Shown here: piece by piece, positions 19,768 to 27,190 of the stretch
Layout: every line of letters starts with the position of its first letter
Numbering within the stretch: the first letter of the stretch is position 1
Assembly: GCA_000720805.1 (NCBI GenBank)
Contig: JODI01000019.1
Coordinates: 1-64,000 of the forward strand
Length of the DNA: 64,000 nucleotides
From: Streptomyces violaceoruber
GTDB taxonomy: Bacteria > Actinomycetota > Actinomycetes > Streptomycetales > Streptomycetaceae
Reading direction: 5' to 3'
Made by a program: the position numbers and the translations under genes
Notes under the pieces: generated by a model
The model's database searches: none
What the model saw: only the letters and a program-made list of their open reading frames with translations
What the model was told of the DNA's origin: nothing

Positions 19768-19840
19768 CGGGAGAGCGCAGGGTCGTCCGTGTCCGACTCA
19801 TCGGCACACGCTCGAAGGGACGACCCATGACGCTCTCCCG
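19768..19840 (+). promoter_or_regulatory. Long leader hairpin enclosing the aminopeptidase start codon
   Basis: CGGGAGAGCG (19768-19777) pairs with CGCTCTCCCG (19831-19840), and GGGTCGTCC (19780-19788) pairs with GGACGACCC (19818-19826). The internal loop between the two stems is CA on one side and ATGA on the other, the latter containing the start codon at 19827. A further small stem GTGT-CCGA/TCGG-ACAC fills the top. The ribosome-binding GAAGGGA overlaps the 5' edge of the pairing. This would hide the start site unless unfolded. Confidence 0.75.
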
Positions 19841-21230
19841 TTCGGCACGTTTATCGACACGTGTGGCGGCCCTCGCCGCCGCGGCGGCCTCCTTCCTGGC
19901 CATCGCCGCCGCCCCGGCCCCGATCCCCGGCGCCCCCGGCGTCGGCGACACCTACTTCCCCGAACTCGGCAACGGCGGCTTCGACGCCCGCCACTACGCC
20001 CTCGACATCGCGTACAACCCGGACACCGACCGCCTCGACGGCCGTACGACGATCACCGCCCACGCCGGCCAGAGCCTGTCCTCCTTCGATCTGGACCTGC
20101 AGAAGCTGGAGGTCACGAGAGTCGAAGTGGACGGCAGACGCGCCCAGTTCACCCGGACCGGTGACGAACTGCGCGTCACCCCGCGCGAGTCCCTGCGCAA
20201 GGGCCGCACGTTCACGGTCACCGTCACCTACGGCGGCGTCCCCGAACCCCTCGGCGGTCCCATCGTCTTCGGCTCCGACTACGGCTGGATGAAGACCGAC
20301 GACGGCGTCTTCGTGGCCTGCGAGCCCAACGCCGCCTCCACCTGGTTCCCGTCCAGCGACCACCCCTCGGACAAGGCCACCTACGACATCCGGATCAAGT
20401 CCCCCAAGGGCCTGACCGCCGTCTCCAACGGCCGGCTGGTGTCGACGTACGACAAGGGCGGCTCGACGTACACCCACTGGCGCGAGACGAAGCCGATGGC
20501 GACCTACCTGGCCACCGCCACCATCGGAAAGTTCGACGTACGGACCGGGAAGACCCCCTCCGGCATCCCGATCTACGTCGCCATCGACCCGGTGCTCGCG
20601 AACAGCAACTCGGTCGACGTCTACGGCGTGACCGCCGCTGCCACCGACTACTGGTCCCAGGTCTTCGGGCCCTACCCGTTCGAGGAGACCGGCGCGATCG
20701 TCGACGACATGCCGCAGGCCGGGTTCTCGCTGGAGGTGCAGTCGAAGCCGGTCTACTCGGCGGTGCGCAACGAGACGACGATCGTGCACGAGCTGGCCCA
20801 CCAGTGGTTCGGCGACTCGGTCTCGGTGGCGCACTGGAAGGACATCTGGCTGAACGAGGGCTTCGCCACCTACGCCCAGTGGCTGTGGGCCGAGCACCAG
20901 GGCACCCGCACCGCGCACGACTCCTTCCTCGCCGGGTACAACTCGCGGCCCGCCGACAGCACCTTCTGGCAGACGGTGGTCGGCGACCCGCAGCGCGACA
21001 CCATGTTCGCCTCCGCCGTCTACCAGCGCGGCGCGATGACCCTGCAGGTCCTGCGTGAGCGCATCGGCGACGCCGCCTTCTTCAAGCTGCTGCCCACCTG
21101 GACGAAGCTGCACCGGTACGGCAACGCCGAAACCGACGACTTCGTCCGCCTCGCCGAACGGATCAGCGGCAAGCAGCTGGACGACCTGTTCCAGACCTGG
21201 CTGTTCACCACAGGGAAACCGGCCCTCTAG
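19827..21230 (+). CDS. Secreted M1-family zinc aminopeptidase
   Basis: 467 aa. A signal peptide (basic start, long alanine-rich hydrophobic stretch, cleavage probably near AAAPAP) is followed by the M1 N-terminal beta domain and the catalytic domain with HELAHQW at about residues 321-327 (zinc ligands H, H) and WLNEGFATY about 18 residues on (third ligand E). It lacks the large C-terminal ERAP-like domain, as usual for short actinobacterial members. It should release N-terminal residues from peptides outside the cell, fitting the peptide importer just upstream. Codon 9 is TTA, so translation probably needs the bldA tRNA. The start codon lies in a strong leader hairpin. Confidence 0.9.
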   Translation: MTLSRSARLSTRVAALAAAAASFLAIAAAPAPIPGAPGVGDTYFPELGNGGFDARHYALDIAYNPDTDRLDGRTTITAHAGQSLSSFDLDLQKLEVTRVEVDGRRAQFTRTGDELRVTPRESLRKGRTFTVTVTYGGVPEPLGGPIVFGSDYGWMKTDDGVFVACEPNAASTWFPSSDHPSDKATYDIRIKSPKGLTAVSNGRLVSTYDKGGSTYTHWRETKPMATYLATATIGKFDVRTGKTPSGIPIYVAIDPVLANSNSVDVYGVTAAATDYWSQVFGPYPFEETGAIVDDMPQAGFSLEVQSKPVYSAVRNETTIVHELAHQWFGDSVSVAHWKDIWLNEGFATYAQWLWAEHQGTRTAHDSFLAGYNSRPADSTFWQTVVGDPQRDTMFASAVYQRGAMTLQVLRERIGDAAFFKLLPTWTKLHRYGNAETDDFVRLAERISGKQLDDLFQTWLFTTGKPAL

Positions 21231-21263
21231 CCTTGCATTGCAAGGTGCACTCACGTTGTGAGT
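21231..21263. promoter_or_regulatory. Two adjacent palindromes before the TRIC-like gene
   Basis: CCTTGCATTGCAAGG (21231-21245) and ACTCACGTTGTGAGT (21249-21263) are perfect palindromes with 1-nt and 3-nt centres. The first may end the aminopeptidase transcript, the second is a likely operator. An AT-rich TAACAATAT follows, a possible -10 box next to the GTG start. Confidence 0.55.
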
Positions 21264-21274
21264 AACAATATAGG

Positions 21275-21931
21275 GTGCTCCAGCAAATATTCAGCCCCTC
21301 CGTCCAGCACACGCTCGACGTCGTCGGCATCTTCGTGTTCGCCATATCCGGCGCGCTGCTGGCCGTCCGCAAGAACTTCGACGTGTTCGGCATCGCCGTG
21401 CTCGCCGAGGTCACGGCGCTGGGCGGAGGACTGTTCCGCGATGTGATCATCGGGGCCGTGCCGCCCGCGGCCTTCACCGACCTCGGCTACTTCCTCACCC
21501 CGCTGCTGGCCGCCCTGCTGGTCTTCTTCCTGCACCCGCAGGTGGAACGCATCCAGGTGGCGGTGAACGTCTTCGACGCGGCCGGCCTCGGTCTGTTCTG
21601 CGTCGCCGGGACGACGAAGGCGTACGAGTACGGGCTCGGGCTCACCGCGTCGGCGGCGCTGGGCCTGGCCACCGCGGTCGGCGGCGGTGTGCTGAGGGAC
21701 GTGCTCGCCAACGAGGTGCCGTCGCTGCTGCGCTGGGACCGCGACCTGTACGCGGTCCCGGCGATGGTCGGGGCCACCATGGTCGCGCTGTGCATCCGCT
21801 ACGCGGCTCTCACCCCGCTGACCAGCGCGCTCGCGGTCGTCACCGCTTTCGTTCTGCGCCTTCTCGCGATGCGGTTCCACTGGCGAGCGCCGCGTGCGTG
21901 GAATCGGCGTTCGACGGTACGGGAGGAGTGA
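21275..21931 (+). CDS. TRIC-channel / UPF0126-family membrane protein
   Basis: 218 aa with about seven hydrophobic segments and two internal repeats of the UPF0126 type (VVGIFVFAISGALLAV, then FDAAGLGLFCVAGTTKA). The glycine-rich GGGLFRDVIIG and GGGVLRDVLANEVP are the paired conserved loops. Bacterial members form trimeric monovalent-cation channels related to animal TRIC proteins. The GTG has no ribosome binding site and lies just after a -10-like AATAT, so a leaderless mRNA is likely. Its 3' end overlaps the convergent esterase gene by 92 bp. Confidence 0.85.
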   Translation: MLQQIFSPSVQHTLDVVGIFVFAISGALLAVRKNFDVFGIAVLAEVTALGGGLFRDVIIGAVPPAAFTDLGYFLTPLLAALLVFFLHPQVERIQVAVNVFDAAGLGLFCVAGTTKAYEYGLGLTASAALGLATAVGGGVLRDVLANEVPSLLRWDRDLYAVPAMVGATMVALCIRYAALTPLTSALAVVTAFVLRLLAMRFHWRAPRAWNRRSTVREE

Positions 21932-23069
21932 GGCGCAGCGCGACGCGGCTCTGCCCCATCTCCTCGGTCAGCCAGCGGAAGGACGGGACCATCTGCGGCC
22001 GCCACAGCGCCATGGTGTGGCCGCCCGCGCTCTTCGGGATGTAGACCACGTGCACGGTCGTCGGCGCCTTGGCGATCTGGTGCAGGCCCACGGCGGCCTC
22101 GTAGCCGTCGTGCGGCTGGCCGGAGTTGTAGAGCGCGATCTGCGGCGGAGTGCGGGCCTCCTTCAGCAGCAGATAGGGGTTGTTCGCGTTCCGCAGGGCG
22201 AGGCTCTGCGCGGTCAGCGAGTTGCGTTCGCCGATCGGGTCGTTGTAGCCGGACAGGCTGACCGCGGCCCGGTAACGGTCGGGGTGGGCGACGGCGAGCT
22301 TGGTCGCGCAGTGCGCCCCCGCCGAGTAGCCGGCGACCCCCCAGCCCGCCGGAGCCCGGTCGGCGCGGAAGTTGTCCATGACCATCTTCGGCACGTCGAG
22401 GCTCAGCCAGCTGTCGGCGTTCACCGTGCCCGGGATGTTGGCGCAGCCGGTGTCCACCCCGGCCAGCAGATTGGTGCGCGGGGCGACCAGGATGAACGGC
22501 GCCACCTTGCCGCTGCGCATCAGCGGCAGCAACTGCTCGTGCACCCGCAGGGACCCGAACCAGGCCTTCGCCGAGCCGGGATAGCCGGGCAGCAGTTCCA
22601 CCACCGGGAACCTGCGGTGGCGGTAGGCCGGCTCGCGGTACTGCGGCGGCAGCCAGACGTAGACCTCGGCGTTCACGCCGGAGACCCGGCCCTCGAGCTG
22701 GGTGACCCGCACCCCGCCCGCCGCGTGCATGCCGGGCCCGGCGGCCTCCTCGAAGGTCTGCTTGATCCGGGGCAGCCGGTGCAGCGCGATGCCGCCGGTG
22801 CCGTCGGCCCCGAGGTCGACGGCCTTCTGGACATGGTCGCCCGTGCCGAGCAGGTCGGCCCAGTTGTCGTACAGGTTGTTCTCGTTGTTGACCAGTACGA
22901 AGACCAGAGCGACCGCCGTGAGCTGGGCGAACACCAGCATCAGCGCCCGGCCCGCGGCCCGCAGGGGGCGGGGCCCGCGGATCCGCGACCACAGCGCGAA
23001 CGGCAGCACGAGGGCGACCACGGCCAGCGCGATCACGGTGTAGAAGAACGAAGTCCCGGTGAGGCTCAT
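21840..23069 (-). CDS. Membrane-anchored alpha/beta-hydrolase esterase (antigen 85/esterase D-like)
   Basis: About 409 aa. Two hydrophobic helices near the N-terminus (FFYTVIALAVVALVLPFAL and LVFAQLTAVALVFVLV) precede an extracellular esterase domain: VYVWLPPQYREPAYRHRRFPVVELLPGYPG, then the nucleophile elbow GYSAGAHCA, and a C-terminal GGHTMALWRPQ with the likely catalytic His. Related streptomycete proteins resemble mycolyltransferase/feruloyl esterase folds. The natural substrate is unknown. The 3' end overlaps the convergent channel gene. Confidence 0.85.
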   Translation of the reverse strand: MSLTGTSFFYTVIALAVVALVLPFALWSRIRGPRPLRAAGRALMLVFAQLTAVALVFVLVNNENNLYDNWADLLGTGDHVQKAVDLGADGTGGIALHRLPRIKQTFEEAAGPGMHAAGGVRVTQLEGRVSGVNAEVYVWLPPQYREPAYRHRRFPVVELLPGYPGSAKAWFGSLRVHEQLLPLMRSGKVAPFILVAPRTNLLAGVDTGCANIPGTVNADSWLSLDVPKMVMDNFRADRAPAGWGVAGYSAGAHCATKLAVAHPDRYRAAVSLSGYNDPIGERNSLTAQSLALRNANNPYLLLKEARTPPQIALYNSGQPHDGYEAAVGLHQIAKAPTTVHVVYIPKSAGGHTMALWRPQMVPSFRWLTEEMGQSRVALRLTPPVPSNADSTHAALASGTASREGAERKR

Positions 23070-23215
23070 GTCTCTACAGAGGGAAAGCCGGGGTCCGGGG
23101 TTGATGGACGAGTACGGACACTTACCAAGAAGTTGCCGAGATCTCACCTGGAGGCCGGCTGGAGGCCCCCAAGGGAAAGCTACCGCTTAGTAGTAACCTG
23201 TTGTACCGTTCAGGC

Positions 23216-24076
23216 ATGCCAGAAGCAGCCACTGTGCGCGCCACCATCGGCGACAGCGAGTTCGACCGGGACACCGCGCTCACCCGCCGTGAGCCGGGGG
23301 TCCCCGGGGTGTACGACATCGACCTCTCCGCCGGCTGGACGATCATCAGCGCCGTCAACGGCGGCTACCTGCTGGCCGTCCTCGGCCGCGCCCTCGCGGA
23401 CGCCCTGCCGCACGCCGACCCGTTCACCATCTCGGCGCACTACCTGACCGCGTCCCAGCCCGGCCCGGCGGTCGTGCGCACGGACATCGTCCGCACCGGC
23501 CGCACCCTCTCCACCGGCCAGGCCTCGCTCTTCCAGTACGACGACCAGGGCCGCGAGGTCGAACGCATCCGTGTCCTCGCCTCCTACGGCGACCTGGACT
23601 CCCTCCCCGACGACGTCCGGACGACTGCCGAACCCCCCGCGATCCCGCCGATGGACCAGTGCTTCGGCCCCGAGGACGGGCCTGCCCCCGTCGAGGGCAG
23701 CTCCGCCATCACCGACCGGCTGATGCTCAAGCTCGACCCCTCCACCCTGGGCTGGGCGCTCGGCGCGCCCTCCGGCAACGGTGAGATGCGGGCCTGGTTC
23801 GGCCTCGCCGACGGCCGCGACCCCGACCCCCTCGCGCTGCTCCTGGCCGTCGACGCGCTGCCCCCGACCGCCTTCGAACTCGGCCTGTCCGGCTGGGTGC
23901 CCACGGTCGAACTGACGGTCCACGTGCGCTCCCGCCCGGCGCCGGGCCCGTTGCGCGTGTCCATCAGCACGCGCAACCTGGCCGGCGGCTTCCTGGAGGA
24001 GGACGCCGAGGTCTGGGACAGCGCGGACCGACTGGTCGCGCAGTCGCGGCAGTTGGCGCGGGTCAGGCTGCGATGA
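23216..24076 (+). CDS. Double hot-dog acyl-CoA thioesterase family protein
   Basis: 286 aa. The first hot-dog half contains NGGYLLAVLGRALADALPHADPFTISAHYL and the second VPTVELTVHVRSRPAPGPLRVSISTRNL with GFLEEDAEVWDSADRLVAQSRQLA, the layout of TesB-like proteins (4HBT_3). These hydrolyse acyl-CoA esters to free acids and CoA in the cytoplasm. The ATG is close to a TTGTACCGTTCAGG stretch and lacks a clear ribosome binding site. Its end overlaps the convergent next gene by 14 bp. Confidence 0.8.
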   Translation: MPEAATVRATIGDSEFDRDTALTRREPGVPGVYDIDLSAGWTIISAVNGGYLLAVLGRALADALPHADPFTISAHYLTASQPGPAVVRTDIVRTGRTLSTGQASLFQYDDQGREVERIRVLASYGDLDSLPDDVRTTAEPPAIPPMDQCFGPEDGPAPVEGSSAITDRLMLKLDPSTLGWALGAPSGNGEMRAWFGLADGRDPDPLALLLAVDALPPTAFELGLSGWVPTVELTVHVRSRPAPGPLRVSISTRNLAGGFLEEDAEVWDSADRLVAQSRQLARVRLR

Positions 24077-24650
24077 GGGGCCGACGGCCGAGCCAGGCCG
24101 CCAACTCCTCGTAGGCCCCGGCCTTTTCGGGGGCCGGTGCGGCGTCGGCGAACGGGGTGTCCGCGTCGCGCTGCGCGTCGGGCAGTACGCGCCGGGCGGT
24201 GCCGAGTGCGAACTCGGCCAGGTCCGGCGCGAGTTCGAGGGGGTGGCCGAGCGCCTCGGACAGGTCCCAGGTGTGGGTGACGAGCTCCATGGTGTAGCCG
24301 GAGAGCGCCGCGCGGCCGGGGACCTCGCCCCACGGCACGCGGACCGGCGCGTCCATCCGGGCGTCGCTCGCCCATGCCGTCAGCACCCTGCTCCGTACCT
24401 CGTCGTACGCGGCGGCCCAGGTGTCGTCCTCGACCTCGTCGGCGAACGGCCGGACGGCGAGCCCGTCCCCGCCCTCGCCGACGACCGCGATCCGGCGGGT
24501 GCCGCCGACGATGTGCGACAGCAGCGCGCGCACGTCGAACTCCGTACAGGGCGTGGGCCCGGTCAGCTGCTCGGGCCGTACCGTCCTGATGAGCGCGGCG
24601 GCCTGCTCGGTGGCGCGGGTGTACAGGGGGCGGGGGTCGATGCCGTTCAT
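24063..24650 (-). CDS. TIGR03086-type DinB-like metal-binding protein
   Basis: 195 aa. The helical bundle has histidines typical of the DinB/mycothiol-dependent isomerase-like fold: LLSHIVGG near residue 48 and TMELVTHTWDLSEALG about 110, which would form the metal-binding triad. The opening LYTRATEQAAALIRTVRPEQLTGPTPCTEFDVRALLSHI is a hallmark of the TIGR03086 family. Some relatives use mycothiol; the reaction here is unknown. It is divergent from a WYL-domain regulator with a candidate operator between. Confidence 0.85.
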   Translation of the reverse strand: MNGIDPRPLYTRATEQAAALIRTVRPEQLTGPTPCTEFDVRALLSHIVGGTRRIAVVGEGGDGLAVRPFADEVEDDTWAAAYDEVRSRVLTAWASDARMDAPVRVPWGEVPGRAALSGYTMELVTHTWDLSEALGHPLELAPDLAEFALGTARRVLPDAQRDADTPFADAAPAPEKAGAYEELAAWLGRRPLIAA

Positions 24651-24698
24651 GTGTCTGGCCTCTCTGCGAGTCGGTACGCAGAGCTTCCCCGCATAACC

Positions 24699-24713
24699 TG
24701 ACAGTTTCCGTCA
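24699..24713. promoter_or_regulatory. Inverted repeat TGAC-N7-GTCA, candidate WYL-regulator operator
   Basis: It lies in the 102-bp gap between the divergent DinB-like and WYL-regulator genes. WYL/YafY-type regulators often control the neighbouring divergent gene; the link here is inference. Confidence 0.45.
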
Positions 24714-24752
24714 ACATTTGCGTCGGATCGCGCCCGGCGGGATTCTCGTGCC

Positions 24753-25733
24753 GTGAAGTCCGACCGCCTCCTGTCGATCCTGCTGCTCCTGCAGACCCGT
24801 GGCCGCGTGCCCGCGCACGAACTGGCCGACCGGCTGGAGGTGTCGGTGCGCACCATCTACCGCGACCTCGAGGCCCTGTCCGCGTCCGGCGTCCCGGTCT
24901 ACGCCGAGCGCGGCCGGCACGGTGGCATCGAACTGCTCGCCGGATTCCGTACGGACGTCACCGGACTGACTGCCGACGAGTCCCGCGCGCTGTTCGTCCT
25001 GGGCGCCCAGGGCGCGCACGCCGCGCTCGGCCTGGACGCGGCCCTCGGTTCGGCCCTGCGCAAGGTGATGGCGGCGCTGCCCGCCCCGCACCGCCCGGCC
25101 GCCGAGGTGGCCTCGCGGCGCATCCTGGTCGACGCCACCCGCTGGAAGGGCGGCCCGCAGAAGGCGGTGGACCTGGACGTGCTGCAGGACGCCGTCTTCG
25201 CCGACCGGCGCCTGCGGCTGCGCTACCGGCACAGCGACACCAAGGAGCCGCGGACCTACACCGTCGACCCGTACGGCCTCGTCTCCAAGGCGGGCGTCTG
25301 GTACCTGGTCGCCGACCGGCGTGCCACACCCCGGCTGTTCCGCGCCGACCGGGTGCGGTCGGCGACCGTCCTCGACGAACCCGTGCGGCGACGGCCGGGC
25401 GTCGAACTCGCCGACGCCTGGCAGGTGTTGCGCCGCCAGGTCGAGGAACGCCCCGGCGGACTCGACGTCACCGTCCGGGTCCGCCGCGACCGCCTCGACA
25501 TGTTCCTGCGCATTGCCGCCCCGCACCTTGCACAGCTCCCGGACGACGACGGCGTCGCCGAGTGGGTGGCCGTGCGCCTGTCGTACGGCTTCCTCCCCGA
25601 GACCCGCCAACTGCTCGCGTTCGCCGACCGGGTGGAGGTGCTCTCGCCGCCGGAGGTGCGTGAAGAGCTTGCCGCGGCGGCCGCCTCCGTGGCGGAGCTG
25701 TATCGGACGGCCGCCTCCGCCGCGGAACCGTAG
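24753..25733 (+). CDS. YafY/PafC-type helix-turn-helix regulator with WYL domain
   Basis: 326 aa from a GTG. Residues 1-55 form a DeoR-like helix-turn-helix (LLILLLLQTRGRVPAHELADRLEVSVRTIYRDLEAL region), followed by YAERGRHGGIEL wing residues, a central WYL domain with GLVSKAGVWYLVADR at about 170, and a WCX C-terminal domain. WYL domains sense ligands, probably nucleotides or nucleic acids. It probably controls the divergent DinB-like gene and itself. Confidence 0.9.
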   Translation: MKSDRLLSILLLLQTRGRVPAHELADRLEVSVRTIYRDLEALSASGVPVYAERGRHGGIELLAGFRTDVTGLTADESRALFVLGAQGAHAALGLDAALGSALRKVMAALPAPHRPAAEVASRRILVDATRWKGGPQKAVDLDVLQDAVFADRRLRLRYRHSDTKEPRTYTVDPYGLVSKAGVWYLVADRRATPRLFRADRVRSATVLDEPVRRRPGVELADAWQVLRRQVEERPGGLDVTVRVRRDRLDMFLRIAAPHLAQLPDDDGVAEWVAVRLSYGFLPETRQLLAFADRVEVLSPPEVREELAAAAASVAELYRTAASAAEP

Positions 25734-25786
25734 AGGGCCGCCGGGGGTGCCGGCCGCGAGCCCGGGCCGGTGTGATCCGGCTCGGC

Positions 25787-26413
25787 TCAGTCCAGCCAGT
25801 GCTGCCGGCCGATGCTGATCAGCCGCATCTGGCGCTCGGCCACCCGCGTGACCCGTTCCCGCTCCTCCGGCGAGGACTCCAGCGTCTCCAGGAACAGTGA
25901 GGCGGTGATCAGCATCTGGTCGACGTAGAGGTGGGCGAGCATGAGGAGGTCGTCGTCGCCCCAGTCGGCCGCCTCGGGGTCCTTGGCCAGTTCGTCCCTC
26001 ACCTCCTGGCCGAACCGGGCCAGTTGCTCCCGTATCGCCTCCCGGACCGGCTGGACTCCGCCATGTCGTTCCCGGGCGATAAAACGGACATGGGCGGGGT
26101 ACGCGTCCACGTGACGGGCGATCAGTTCGACGGCGCGGGTGATGCGCCGGCTGCTGTCGTCCGCTCCGGACACCGTCGTCCGGATCATCGGGTGCAGGCT
26201 GCCCAGCGCCTCCTCGACCAGGGCCACGCCGAGATCCGCGATGGAGCGGAAGTGCCGGTAGAAGGCGGTCGGGGCGACGCCCACGGCCCGTGTGACCTCG
26301 CGCAGGCCGAGACTGCTCAGGCTCTGTTCCTCCAGCAGCCGGAGGGCCGCGTCCAAAAGTGCCTGCCGGGTCTTCAGCTTCTGGGTCTGGCGGACGCCGA
26401 GGATGTGACTCAT
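25787..26413 (-). CDS. TetR-family transcriptional regulator
   Basis: 208 aa. Residues about 12-60 are the TetR helix-turn-helix (TRQALLDAALRLLEEQSLSSLGLREVTRAVGVAPTAFYRHFRS region). The C-terminal ligand domain resembles the streptomycete FadR/DesT-like group, which responds to acyl-CoA, but that is only a loose impression. It is divergent from a 55-aa membrane protein. The shared 120-bp gap holds two copies of AACAACTGT, its likely operators. Confidence 0.88.
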   Translation of the reverse strand: MSHILGVRQTQKLKTRQALLDAALRLLEEQSLSSLGLREVTRAVGVAPTAFYRHFRSIADLGVALVEEALGSLHPMIRTTVSGADDSSRRITRAVELIARHVDAYPAHVRFIARERHGGVQPVREAIREQLARFGQEVRDELAKDPEAADWGDDDLLMLAHLYVDQMLITASLFLETLESSPEERERVTRVAERQMRLISIGRQHWLD

Positions 26414-26419
26414 GCCATG

Positions 26420-26492
26420 CAGTTAACAACTGTTCTCTGGAATTGGAAAGCGGTGAAGCGCGTTAGACTGGGAAGTCAGTGAACAACTGTAA
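26420..26492. promoter_or_regulatory. Two operator-like repeats in the TetR/small-protein gap
   Basis: GTTAACAACTGTTC (26422-26435) and GTGAACAACTGTAAC (26479-26493) share the core AACAACTGT. Each is imperfectly palindromic (AACA-AC-TGTT). The first sits beside the tetR start, the second in the promoter region of the divergent small gene; a GTTCAC further on completes an inverted GTGAAC pair. This is a typical arrangement for autorepression plus control of the divergent gene. Confidence 0.55.
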
Positions 26493-26534
26493 CCACAAGC
26501 GTTCACCGAAACGTCACGGAGGGGGATTCCCGCC

Positions 26535-26702
26535 ATGCTGTTCCTCGTCGCCGCACTCCTGCTGTTCGGTGTTGTCCTGGGCACGGTCGCCCACGCACCG
26601 CTGAGCTTCTCCCTCGTCGCGGCCGTCGTCATCGCCGTCTGGCTCGGCATCTTCGCGATCCGCGAGCGCCACGGCCGCCGTCGCGGCACGCCCACGCACT
26701 GA
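26535..26702 (+). CDS. 55-aa membrane protein divergent to tetR
   Basis: A small protein with two hydrophobic segments ([18 protein letters not shown] and [18 protein letters not shown]) and a basic C-terminal tail [17 protein letters not shown] precedes the ATG at good distance, and codon use is fully Streptomyces-like, which supports it as real. It is probably controlled by the divergent TetR. Function unknown; its stop codon runs into a tandem-repeat block. Confidence 0.75.
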   Translation: MLFLVAALLLFGVVLGTVAHAPLSFSLVAAVVIAVWLGIFAIRERHGRRRGTPTH

Positions 26703-26820
26703 CTCACCGTCCGTGCGGCCGACCAGCCGTCCGTACGGCCGACCAGCCGTCCGTACGGCCGACCAGCCGCCCGTACGGCCGGCTCGCCGTCCGTGTGACT
26801 GACCAGCCGTTCGTACGACC
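26701..26820. repeat. Six tandem 20-bp repeats
   Basis: Unit GACCAGCCGTCCGTACGGCC. Units 2 and 3 (26721-26760) are identical; units 1, 4, 5 and 6 differ at one to seven positions. The period is exactly 20 bp with no spacer, and each unit carries a CCGTACGG palindrome or a variant. The block fills the gap between the 55-aa gene and the DUF4190 gene. Two helical turns per unit would place the palindromes on one face of the DNA. Confidence 0.92.
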
Positions 26821-26847
26821 GCCCCGACCCAAGGGAGCTGACCCGTC

Positions 26848-27126
26848 ATGCAACTCACCGCACCCGCCCCGACCACCGAGCGCCGCAGCACCGGTCCCCG
26901 CGATGCCGACGGCATGGCCGTCGCGTCCTTCATCCTCGGTCTGCTCGGCCTGCTGGTGCTCAACCTCTTCCTCGGCCCGATCGCCATCGCCCTGGCCGGA
27001 GTCGCCCTCTGGCGAGGCACCACCCGCAAGGGCCGCGCCTACCTCGGCCTCGGCCTGGGAATCGCCGACCTCGTCGTCCTCGTCGCGTTCATGCAGCTGG
27101 ACAACTCGGTGTCCTGGAGCTTGTGA
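26848..27126 (+). CDS. DUF4190-type small membrane protein
   Basis: 92 aa. A hydrophilic 25-residue start is followed by two hydrophobic helices ([29 protein letters not shown] and [18 protein letters not shown]) joined by a short basic loop [12 protein letters not shown], the pattern of DUF4190 proteins. GGGAGCTG precedes the ATG. The family function is unknown; inner-membrane location. It is preceded by the tandem-repeat block, which may contain its control sites. Confidence 0.8.
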   Translation: MQLTAPAPTTERRSTGPRDADGMAVASFILGLLGLLVLNLFLGPIAIALAGVALWRGTTRKGRAYLGLGLGIADLVVLVAFMQLDNSVSWSL

Positions 27127-27174
27127 GGGGAGCACGGGCAAGGCGCCCCGCCGTAATCCGCCGTACGCGGCCCG

Positions 27175-27180
27175 TAGAAT
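27175..27180 (+). promoter_or_regulatory. -10 box TAGAAT of the cysteine desulfurase gene
   Basis: TAGAAT stands 10 nt before the ATG, with no ribosome binding site between, predicting transcription to begin at or a few bases before the start codon: a leaderless mRNA. Confidence 0.5.
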
Positions 27181-27190
27181 CGGCGTCACC

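Noticed and set aside
26701..26820. Possible CRISPR array
   Set aside because: Units are head to tail without spacers and no cas genes are near.
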